From Arctopsyche grandis (Eukaryota; Arthropoda; Insecta; Trichoptera; Hydropsychidae), in assembly GCF_051622035.1 (NCBI RefSeq), contig NC_135365.1, positions 9,466,001-9,530,000 of the forward strand: a stretch of 64,000 nucleotides of DNA, in the 5' to 3' direction. The notes beneath the pieces were generated by a model. The model was not told the DNA's origin. It ran no database searches and saw only the letters and a list, made by a program, of their open reading frames with translations. Of this stretch, positions 35,201-44,800 are shown in pieces; within the stretch, counting starts at the first letter, position 1, and each line of letters begins with the position of its first letter. The position numbers and the translations under genes were made by a program.

Positions 35201-36107
35201 GTTTAATTACATCGGAATTGCGATAAAAAGTTTTTGAATTAGTAATAGGCGCTAATCTGTGTCCAATCATTAATGCATTGATTAAATTATGTATATTAAA
35301 TATAAACACGATATACAGGTGTAGTATAAGAGTGATATATGAAAGTTCAATATGTGACGATCTCATATATAAATAATATAATATCAAAATGCGAGAGATT
35401 CTAAACGATGTACGCGGATTAGAAGATTTATTATGTGGTTTCATATCAGACCTATCAAAGGGCAAGTGCCCTATACACAATTACATACAAACATACTGTA
35501 TACTACATATAATATATATGCTTGCTAAGCACTCACTCATCATAATCAAAAATCTTTCCTACATACACACATATGAAGAAGTATTGATGATCAATTTGGG
35601 GTCAATGCGACATTTCGTTGAACATATCCGCAGAGTAAATCTGAAGAATATGTATACATTCAGTATAAAAAAAAAGAAAAAATTAATATATGTACATGCA
35701 TCAATAGTGTTTTGATATAATTCAATAATTCCAAATAAATATAAATATGAATCTAAGACATGCGACCGGGCTGAAAAAATAGGTTGGAATTCGACTACTG
35801 GAATAGTCCAAATTGCACAATGGGAGTACATATTCCGATGGGATGCACTTATGGGTGTTGAGTGTGCATGGGAAGTTAGTTGGAGTGCAATAACAACAAG
35901 CAAGGAGAATGATGCAATCGGCATGTGCGATGTGTAAAGCGATATAGGGGTAAGAGATAATGGGTCACCGTCAAGTCCGCAGATGTCAGTGAGGCTGCAG
36001 TCGTCTTGCACCCAGTCGGGGGGCACCTTGGGGGCTGCCGCGCCCCTCTCGGCCCCCGCCCGCGCGCCCCCTCCCCCCCCCACTCCCACTCCTCCCGCCA
36101 CGGCCAT
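29295..36107 (-). CDS. SREBP: Sterol regulatory element-binding protein (membrane-bound bHLH-zip transcription factor)
   Basis: Exons on minus: 35969-36107 (tentative first), 34305-35042, 33965-34230, 33553-33786, 33301-33481, 33046-33224, 31349-31530, 31022-31261, 30753-30948, 30542-30680, 30280-30430, 30023-30203, 29797-29949, 29585-29720, 29295-29512. They join in frame to about 1,110 residues. N-terminal activation region with a repeated LLQNGD motif, then b[16 protein letters not shown] (about 349-361) with the family-specific Tyr, and a leucine zipper to about 430. Two membrane helices (about 479-497, 525-545) bracket a short luminal loop; the C-terminal SCAP-binding domain ends near [14 protein letters not shown] site-2-protease-type DHSRLAMC (usually DRSR) and site-1-type RQLL are visible. 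In insects the factor is processed in response to membrane lipid and drives lipogenic genes. Without the upstream exon an ATG at 35034-35032 gives 1,061 residues. Confidence 0.96.
32030..32323 (-). mobile_element. LTR-like repeat in SREBP intron
   Basis: On minus it begins TGTTGCGTAGGGGTGGG and contains GGTCCACACGGAACC and CTTATAAAGGACAA in the same order as 1889-2125. It carries a TATTTATACCCCGGGCG block near its distal end, whose exact limit is not resolved. Confidence 0.5.
32759..33000. repeat. Repeat copy A, inverted relative to 35385-35575
   Basis: Begins with a 15-16-bp inverted repeat (TCTTTCCTACATAC ... GTATGTAGGAAAGA). It then shares with the reverse complement of 35385-35575 the blocks TATGTAGGAAAGATTTT, GGGCACTTGCCCT and CTAATCC-A-TCGTT-AGAATC. 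Lies just upstream (in plus coordinates) of the SREBP exon 33046-33224. Confidence 0.65.
35385..35575. repeat. Repeat copy B, inverted relative to 32759-33000
   Basis: Contains AAGGGCAAGTGCCCTAT and AATCTTTCCTACATAC in the order expected for an inverted copy of 32790-33000. Lies in the first intron of SREBP, so the two copies flank five consecutive exons. Confidence 0.65.
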
Positions 36108-36180
36108 GTGAGTCGGTTCGCTTCTCCCGCCCGGTTTTGGCTTGACCGATGCAAAACCCACCTCGTACGATGTGACGTCA
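35985..36180 (-). promoter_or_regulatory. GC-rich first-exon/promoter region of SREBP with a CRE
   Basis: A local GC-rich block in AT-rich surroundings, with a purine-rich run encoding a Gly tract. A perfect CRE palindrome TGACGTCA lies at 36173-36180, about 65 bases upstream of the candidate ATG, immediately next to a CACCTG E-box. The exon ends with a donor GACG|GTGACC at 35968/35969. Confidence 0.5.
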
Positions 36181-36510
36181 CCTGAGTTTGACAACACAAC
36201 TGAAACAAACATCACTGAACACGACCATGATGAATTATTAAATATCCATATACGCGCCAATCGAATTTCGCTTTCTGTTGTTCTGAATCTCGCAATTCAT
36301 TGCAAAATCAATTTTAGAATTTATTTTGGTAATTTTGCTGTCTTTGAAGTATTTTTTTGTAAAATAAAAAATCATACGTATACTGATTTTTCTATTCGAT
36401 TCTTATACACATGTACATATGTACATACGGTAAACGGGTTACATCTCAAATCTGAATCACTACCAGGATAACCGCCGCTACGAAAATCGTTCCCGCAGAT
36501 CTCCTGTCAC

Positions 36511-36702
36511 CAGTGCCAGTTTTAGGGGGGGCGCCAAATAAGTCAGGGTGCCGCTCGATGCGTCAAAGGCGCTATAAATTTTAAAATTAGAGCGCCAAAA
36601 GCCATGCAAAATTTTAGATTAGAGCGCCAAAGGCGAATTTTTTTTCTAAGGGTGTTTAGAAAAAATTGCCCGAGGGCGCCATTGGGTGTAAGGCCGGCAC
36701 TG
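36511..36702. mobile_element. hAT-type MITE, TSD CCTGTCAC
   Basis: Ends CAGTGCC...GGCCGGCACTG, exact 8-bp duplication CCTGTCAC (36503-36510, 36703-36710). Inverted copy of 23916-24131. Just outside, CAGTGGTGGATACAG plus a G run (36717-36755) looks like the solo end of another hAT element. Confidence 0.9.
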
Positions 36703-37018
36703 CCTGTCACACAGACAGTGGTGGATACAGAAAAAACTCAAGGGGGGGGGGGGCTAAAGATACTTGAGCTACCTTTACTTTTATCGTAATAAAAAAATAA
36801 TCAAGTCACATGCAAAGTTTAAGAAAGTTTTATTTAAACTGATTAAACACATATATGTACAAGACAATGCCATATTATGATATAAAAAAGTTACAATTGT
36901 GGTTCTCATCCTTAAATGATGAATTCTCTGCGCCTATTCTTCCTGGCAAATTGGATAATTACATAGTCAATAGGACAATCAATTTCAGAGTGAGTGTTTA
37001 ACAGAGCTAAGCCATTAA

Positions 37019-37837
37019 AGGTCTATTCATACCTAGTCAGCACGTACCGACTTCAGCAGGTATCCGGCCGTATGAAAATTATTCTTTGGTACATTTTGTA
37101 TGGGTATAATCATACCAACCGTCACGTTTACGCCACGGCAGGCTTACAGCAGTACCCGACATTTCCTGTTCATACCTTACAGCAACATCCGTCAACGTAT
37201 CGTATCCGTTTTTTTGGCCATCGTGGAAATATACACGCGAATTACGTGCCATGAGTCTGCCGCATTGCTGTTTTGGACCAATTATCGATAGTGACATTTG
37301 ACAGCTGTTCAATCTTTCAACATGGTTTTGGCGCAAATATTTAAAAAAAATTAAATTTTTTTACGGAAATATTTAAAAAAAAATTGTCCATCATCCACAA
37401 GCTCCTTATACAGTGTCCAAAACTCTCCTTCGGTTTTTCTATTTTTTAACATGGGATGCACATCAAAACGCCTCCGTGCTTTTTATTGCTTTCTTGAGCT
37501 TCTTCTTCCAACAAAAACGCGATTATACATAATTTTTCGTTCGATAAACGCCGAAACATTTTTGCTGACTTGTATTCTGACGCGTAGCTACGAATGCATG
37601 TGTATGCATTCATATTGTAAGTACTCGACAATACGACGTAAGCAATATTGTGCCGTATTGTCATGGCCTGTAATGTATAAGTAAGCCGATTTTGCCTTGC
37701 ACTCGGCCAAAGTGATGTAAGCGTGACGTGACCGCGACGTGTAGGTAGATATGAATAGAAATGTAATAAAATGACATATTTTAAACGGAGTCGTGCAGTG
37801 CTGAAGCCGTGCAGTGCTGTTAAGTATGAACAGACCT
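37019..37837. mobile_element. AGGTCTG MITE, 819 bp, TAA duplication
   Basis: AGGTCTATTCATACC at the left, GTATGAACAGACCT at the right, TAA both sides (37016-37018, 37838-37840). PIF/Harbinger-like. Related to the compact 212-bp element at 40294-40505 and to decayed copies at 11331-11640 and 14017. Open frames inside are not genes. Confidence 0.8.
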
Positions 37838-37840
37838 TAA

Positions 37841-38300
37841 GTCGATCCTCCTTCATCGTCGACCTCAGCCATGTATTTGTACGCCGCAATGTAGAAAAAC
37901 TTCTACTGTAGCAATAGATACAGGTAGACAAGCAATTTTCCTGTGTGACACAGGAAAATTGCCGTACAGAAAACTGCCAAAATATTGCTTTTCATAACAC
38001 ATTTTTTTACCAAATTTTTATTATTAGCAAATCTGAAATGATATTACGGACTCGTATGTCCGTATCAACAAATAAGTTCATATGTCTAGTTGAAAATAGT
38101 GTTGAAGGTAGCAATTCACATTTGGAATGTAATCACCGAACCCATGCATACATGCAGTAGTGTCATTCTATTGGTTTCCGGAAACCTGTTGTTCAACATC
38201 AAAAGTTTCCGGAAACCCGTTGTTTGAAATCAAAAATTCATGTAATTTTTGTTCAAAATTATACAAAAGTTCAAACAACTTTGAAAATATTGTTTTATTT
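37841..38300. other. Short gene-free spacer
   Basis: No gene or element recognised. Confidence 0.4.
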
Positions 38301-38472
38301 GGTTCGGTGATTACTGGTAACAAAGTCACTAAAATCTCTATAACGGAACATCTGGCAGCCGAAAAGTCTATCATACTAACGAGAACTTGAGTGCCATATA
38401 TTGCGTATTCGCGATTTTAATGGCAAAAATTGTCTTTGTGGCCACCACAATGTGACTAATAATTCAATTCCG
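38301..38472. mobile_element. hAT-like MITE, second copy
   Basis: Homologous to 17961-18143 (GGTTCGGTGATTACTGG start). Flanks TTTTATTT / TTTTATTC match at 7 of 8 positions, consistent with an aged 8-bp duplication. Confidence 0.8.
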
Positions 38473-38807
38473 TTTTATTCATAGTTGAATATACAGCAGG
38501 TATATGGAAGGATCTTTTTTTCCGTTATGCACTAGCAAAAACCCGTTTGCCATTCAATATGAACTTCACAGCTCCATTCGATATCCTTTTGAATAAAAAA
38601 TCATAAACTTTATTCACAAAAGAAGCCGAAAACTCGATTATTTTTTTCAAACTCACAAACTTCTTCGATTCAAAACATATGTATTTTTTTATTTCGGATT
38701 TACTCAATTGAATTGTAATACTTTATTTTCATTTAGATATATTAAAATTTATAGATTTATACTACGATTTAAATTTAAGAGGTTAAAATTTTTTAATCTT
38801 TCGGGAT

Positions 38808-39012
38808 CCGAAACTGAAGAAAATCGGGATCCGGAATTGAAACAGTTATGGGGATTTGGAACTGAAACAGTTATCAGGATCCGGAATTGAAAAAGGCATC
38901 CGGATCCGAAACTGAAACAGAAATCGGGATCCGGAACTGAAACAGTAATCTGGATCCGGAATTTAAAAAGGCATCCGGATCCGGAACTGAAACAGTAATC
39001 GGGATCCGGAAA
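38808..39012. repeat. Minisatellite, ~27-bp unit
   Basis: About seven to eight units related to GGATCCGGAACTGAAACAG plus a short linker, with variants. The unit length is a multiple of three, so a frame stays open on the minus strand; this looks incidental. Confidence 0.85.
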
Positions 39013-40230
39013 TAATAAAAAAATCCGGAAACGCAAGTGATAAAGTAATGGAAACGGAATCGAAATCGATATCGTCGTCATAGAAACTTTGATTTGTTTT
39101 CGATGCTCCCAACCAAACCTTACAAAGTCTCTTTCAAAATTATTAGAGAGTCTAAACACACCTTTACAAAACTGGTAGTGATATAGGGTTTGTTTGGATT
39201 AGCTACAATTTTTATACCTACTTTCTATTGGATTTCTAAATAATTCTAGTTGGAAATGTTGGCGTAATTTTCAGCGTGGCGGGCTTTCAAAATAAAAGAC
39301 GCCAGCACTCAAAGGGTTAATGGTGTCTTTGCTCTATGTAGTTTGAAGCAATTGTAAAACTCGAGTTCGATGAGAAAATAGGTGAGATCATCGAACTCAA
39401 TTCGGAATAGTACAAGTTGTGCTACATACTTACAAGTGTAGGTACATATATTATTAAAATTGATTTAATTGTACTATTGTACAATTTTTTAAATCTTCTA
39501 TTGGGTCGTCGAACTAAACTATCACCTTAATTTGGGTCCCGGATTGATAAGTTTAAGAAACACTGATTTATGGAAACTTTTTTTGGGGAGAAAAATAAGT
39601 TCCTTTCAATGGCGTAATTTCTATAGTCTTTCAAATTTGTTATATCTCCAGCCATTAGTACCTTCCTGCATTTGCAAACGCTTTAATCAAGTTTGAACCT
39701 TGAAGAAAATAAAAATGCGATAGCACTTAATGCAAAACAATCCAATTGGAATATATAAATAGATTAACATACGACCAGCCGGTTAGTCTCGCGTCATCGC
39801 TCGAATGGTCTGGTTTTCGTGTGCCGGCCCCTCTTATTTATTACTAACCTCTTCTTACTTTTGTAGAATAAATTCTAAAGTCTTTATATGTCGAAGCAAA
39901 GATGATTAATTTGAATAATGGTTTATAACAACGATCCTTTACTTCCAAGAGTCATTTTCATTCGATGTTTGCAAATTTACATCTAAATAATAAACCTGTC
40001 TTTTAGACTATTCGCGTAGTGATTCATAGTGACTCATGGCGCAAATGTAAGTTCATATGTACACACTAAACAGTTTTTCTAAATATTTTACTCGAATTTT
40101 TTCTTTATGCATAATAAAACTTGACCTCGAAGATATTGCAAGTTGACTCGATTTCAATGTGTCATGATTACATTTTTACCTAATTAATACTTAACGTGAC
40201 CATTTATTTCTCCCCTCAAAATAGGGGGTT
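39013..40230. other. Intergenic stretch upstream of the anoctamin
   Basis: No gene seen. CAGCACTCAAAGGGTTAA near 39305-39322 looks like one end of a piggyBac-type MITE. 39390-39440 resembles the first bases of the solo LTR at 21148-21685. Confidence 0.45.
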
Positions 40231-40231
40231 T

Positions 40232-40819
40232 GGTGCAAACGATCGACAAGCGCCAGACAGACTGAACCACAGATTAACTGGATGGCTGCTTTAAGGTCTG
40301 TTACCTCATACCTATCCAGCACGACCCGTATCCTGCAAGTGCGGATAGTATTCTTTGGTACATTATATGGACGTATTCATACTCCATTCGCGCATGCGCA
40401 TTTACGCATTCATGCGCGTCCATATAGAATGTACTAAAGAATACTGTCCGTACTTGCAGGATACTTGCAGGATTCGGGTCGTGCTGGATAGGTATGAACA
40501 GACCTTTAAACGCAATTGTCGACTTCACGAATGATAGATTGCACATCAGATGACGAGTAACCTTTCGATGTGCACAGATGCAATTATTAAAATGGTAATT
40601 ATGTATTAAAATTATTGAGTTGGATCTTTCTGGCGAGTTCAGATAAGGCAAAATTTGGAACTACATAAAGTATCAGAAGCACAGAACGTATACAGGGTAG
40701 GTATGTCGGGACTTCGGGTAGATTTCGCTTAGTGTAAGTGCGAGCAGTGCGCACGCACATGGTACACGTGTCATTAATCTGTGGTTCAGTCTGTCTGGCG
40801 CTTGTCGATCGTTTGCACC
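40232..40819. mobile_element. Second copy of the 47-bp-TIR element, interrupted
   Basis: Same TIRs as 23202-23547 (GGTGCAAACGATCGACAAGC start; GTTTGCACC end). Carries the 212-bp AGGTCTG MITE at 40294-40505. Homology with neprilysin intron 13 resumes after the SINE at 40886-41386 and continues to about 41430. Confidence 0.75.
40294..40505. mobile_element. AGGTCTG MITE, 212-bp near-perfect palindrome, TTA duplication
   Basis: AGGTCTGTTACCTCATACC at left and GGTATGAACAGACCT at right, TTA both sides (40291-40293, 40506-40508). The arms of about 100 bp are nearly complementary. The pre-insertion sequence GGCTGCTTTAAACGC is present in the sister copy near 23250-23264. Confidence 0.9.
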
Positions 40820-40885
40820 GCATCGACATTACTTATAAGTTCCCCATCATTGACCTATTCAATGTTTTTATACTTACATAATTTT

Positions 40886-41386
40886 TGGCTTAGTGGTAGC
40901 GTATATATTTAGCACCACTGAGCTCAAAGGTTCGAGTCCTCGCCACTGCTGGTTAGATTTGGGGGTTTTGTGACTCCAAATCGATCGTTTCTCTATCAAA
41001 GTTTGCCAATTTTATCTGATCATTGCTGAAACGGTTCCTGAAAATTGGTAATCCTGTTGTCACAAAAATCTGCCTGTGTATAATTTGTAATAATTATACA
41101 CAGTAATCAGAAATCTATAGATATCTCTATAGACATCTCTATAATTTCGTATTTATTACATGTATAAAAATCGTATACAAAAAAAAAATCTAAAAATAAT
41201 CCATAGATGTCTCTATGATTATTATTTCTGATTAATTGTTATTTGCTATATATTCTGATTGTATATGTATGTATTACTGTATTTCTTATTGTTTATGTAT
41301 TCTGTATTTCGTTAACGTACACCCGTGGCATTGGAGCAAATCTGTAATGGCGAGTGTATATTGATTTGTAACAATAAAATAAAATA
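40886..41386 (+). repeat. tRNA-derived SINE, second subfamily
   Basis: Head TGGCTTAGTGGTAGCG (box A) and GGTTCGAGTCC (box B) are better preserved than in the other copies. The body GTGACTCCAAATCGATCG is shared. The tail is a (AATAAA)n-like run. It is inserted into the duplicated intron-13 sequence, whose uninterrupted version is at 23590-23620. Confidence 0.85.
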
Positions 41387-41837
41387 ATGTACCATTCAGT
41401 ATCTGAATAATTTTATTATAAAATTTTTTGACTTGCAACTGTGTTTTTTCGCACATTCATATTATTTATAAGAGAATTAGAGGCTACAGGTGTATTATGT
41501 ACGCAATGTAGTTAGAAATAAGTGAATACTCATTAAGTTCTTCTGTATCATGGTTAGAATTAATAAATCCTTTTTCAATCAATACATCTTTATTTGAAGA
41601 GGGGACATTTTGGCATCCCAAAGCTGTGCTTCAGGAAAATGAGATATGCTAACTAAAAACGGGATGCATGGTCACATTATTGATACTAGAAGTTAATGGA
41701 AAACGGAATATGGTATCTTATCAATTTTCTTTGTTGAAAGTTTCAGTGTTTTAAAATGGTCAAATTTTTACTCGTGAGAAATTTTCTACTGACGAAAAAC
41801 ATTTTTTAATTAATTACTTGTTCTAATTTATAGAGAA

Positions 41838-44800
41838 ATGAGTCATATTGGACCAACGTCTCATGAATTGTCAAATAGAATAAACATATGTGATGATGAA
41901 TCGAGCCCACTCAATGAAAGAAATAAGATGGTAAATTTGGTGTAAATGTTTACATTTTATAATTCCACTTGTACTAATACAAGTGGAATTATAAAATGTT
42001 TGCTACAAAAATTTTATTTTATTAATAATATTATTTAATAATAAGATATTTATAAAATTTAATCGATATCAGAACAGATACTTCGTAGATGGAATAAGAT
42101 TAGTAGATTTTGTCTTGGTCTATGACAAGTCCATCGACGGCAGCGATGACTCGTATATAAGAAGAAAATGGAGACAGTGGAAACAACGGCTGGGATTTGT
42201 GAAATCGCTCAATGAAAGGTAATTTAAATTCCAATAAATCAGGGGAACTGAATATACACATAAACTCTATATGTAATTGTATAATATTCTAGTTCATTTT
42301 CTTTTAGTGTAAGTTCCTTTGGATTTAATTTTCTACGTGTTGATCATTAAGATTTTAACCGGTGATTAAAATGATAATAATCACACAATGTATATATGTA
42401 CATATACACAAATAAAAAAATCATAAAATATTTCGAAAACTTTCTGTTCAATATCAAATTGAATTGGAAGACTTTTCCACTAAGAATTGACCTAGTTTTA
42501 TGCCAACCCTTTTTGTCGACTTTTTTAATTTTGATTTATTTTTAAATGCTTTCATTTTTACTAAATTATGTTCACAATGGATCTTATATCTATTTTAATA
42601 GCTACTGATCTACTGATCATTTTCTATTTTACAATTTTAATTTAATTTTGTTAGTAATCTAGTCCGGTCAAATTAGACCAAAAAAATAAGCGTGAAGGTA
42701 CATAAATTCACAACAAGCTGAAAGTGAGTAAAATTGTTCAAAACATAATTATAAATGACATGTCAAAAAAAATTTACCTGAGGTCAAAGGTCAAAAATAT
42801 GGGTTTTTCGCGATTTTCAGCAAAACGGTAAGTTTTATCATAAAATTACTTCAGACAAAAATTGTAGATCATAAAATTATCTATAAAAAAATGTATCAAT
42901 ACTTTTTTCCTAAGAGCCACCGTTTCTGAGGTATAACGATTCAAAAAGTTGCAAAAGTTGTAATCGTCATAATATGCATAAGTACGCCACGTATATTCCA
43001 ACGCATGAGTATTACTGCAACATTTCAAGATGAAATAGAGAAATATTTTGAATATGAATTGGCTCCCTACCCTTTATCTTTGTTTGATGACATCGGGATC
43101 CGTAAAACACAGAAGTCGGCTATTTACGATTGTTTTCAAAAGGTAAATATTGATATTAACAACACTAATACGACGTACATCATTGACGGAGGATACTTAC
43201 TAAACCGCGTTGTATGGGATAGCGAAGAAACATTCAACGTTATTTTAGATAAATATGTTCAGTTTGAACGTCGACATTTTGGTCTCAAAGATACTGTCGT
43301 ATTTGATGGCTATAATGATTGCACGAGAAATATTAAAGCTGCAGAACAACGTCGTCGAACTTTAGCGACATCTTCATCTTCTGATATTTTATTTGATGAC
43401 AGTTCCTACCAGTCAACAGAAATTTCTTTCAAATACTCACAACAAGTCTCGGTTCATTTCAATTTTGAAAGAAAAGTTTACTGCTGAAAATATATTGGTA
43501 AAACATTCTAATAATGATGAAGATGTACTGATTATTGAAACAGCAATAGAGCAATTCAATTTGACAAATACAACTATTGTTGTTGGTGAAGATGTAGACT
43601 TACTCGTATTACTCACTGCTCGGACTCCAACTGAAAAAACTATTTTCTTCTTAAAACCTGGAAAAGCTCAACATAAATCGGAAATATATTCATCAAAAAG
43701 TTTGTCTACTTTTGCAGTATCAAAATCATGTACTATTTTTAGACGCAATAACTGGCTGTGATACGACATCTGCATTTTACAGGAGAGGTAAAACAACAGT
43801 TTTTAAAATGTTTGAAAAACAAGATTTAGTTCAATATGCTGAAGTTTTTAAAAACAGTAATTAAAACTCCAGAAGAAGTTGTCACCAACGGAATTCGCTA
43901 TCTTCTTTCTATGTACGGAGCTACTAAAAAAACTACCTGCTTAGATAAGTATCGATATGGATGTTTCGTTAAAAACACTCGAAATAAAAAACAAGTGCAA
44001 TTTGCTTGTTTTTTTCCAGGTATCAGAACGATGAGGAGTTTTGACATATCATTCATAATTATGTTTTGAACAATTTTACTCACTTGTTGTGAATTTATGT
44101 ATCCTTGAATGTCTAAATTGACCGGACTAATCATAGTATTATATTATTCTAATGTACAGCATAATAGGAAAAAGAGCTCAAAAACCTATTTACAATTCTT
44201 AATTTTTTGTCGACTTTTTGCTTTTTCCCAAACGTTCTCAAATAATAACATTCTCTTTTAGGTCTAAAATTTTCAAAAGGCAAAACTCTTCTCCAGATGA
44301 AATTGCAAATAAAAGGATAATCTTCGAAGACAATCTGAAATCAACAGGTTTGGAAATAGAATATATGGAATTAAGAGATGATCAAGATGGTAATCGCGTT
44401 TTCATCAAAATACATGTTCCAATAAAGGTATTGAAGCGGTTTTGCGATATTACCAAAATTAAAATGCCCCTTAAACAGGTTAAATTTAATTTATATAATT
44501 ATTTCATTCAATGTTAAAAATGTTTTTGTTCATCCTTACATTTTAACCGTGTCTTTCTCTATTTATCATTAGAAACTGAGTGAAGATAGTTCACAAACTG
44601 AAGATCAAAGAAAAATTTGGTACAAGGAGTGGTTTAAATTGGATTCTGAAATATTTCCCAAAAAATATGAGCTTAAAACAGAATTTAATATATATAAGGA
44701 ATATTTGTTAGTATACAATACAATATGTACATATGTAATAATATTATTGATACCTATTCCTAACTGTCAATATAGTTAACCATAAACTATTATACATTTT

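Noticed and set aside
35559-36260. 233-aa minus-strand frame taken as one gene
   Set aside because: Only its middle part (36107-35969) is supported, as the first SREBP exon ending in a splice donor; the remainder is intron and 5' flank.
44573-44710. Donor at 44710/44711 for the fourth anoctamin exon
   Set aside because: It puts the next exon out of phase with an immediate stop; the donor GTTAGT after 44706 restores the frame.
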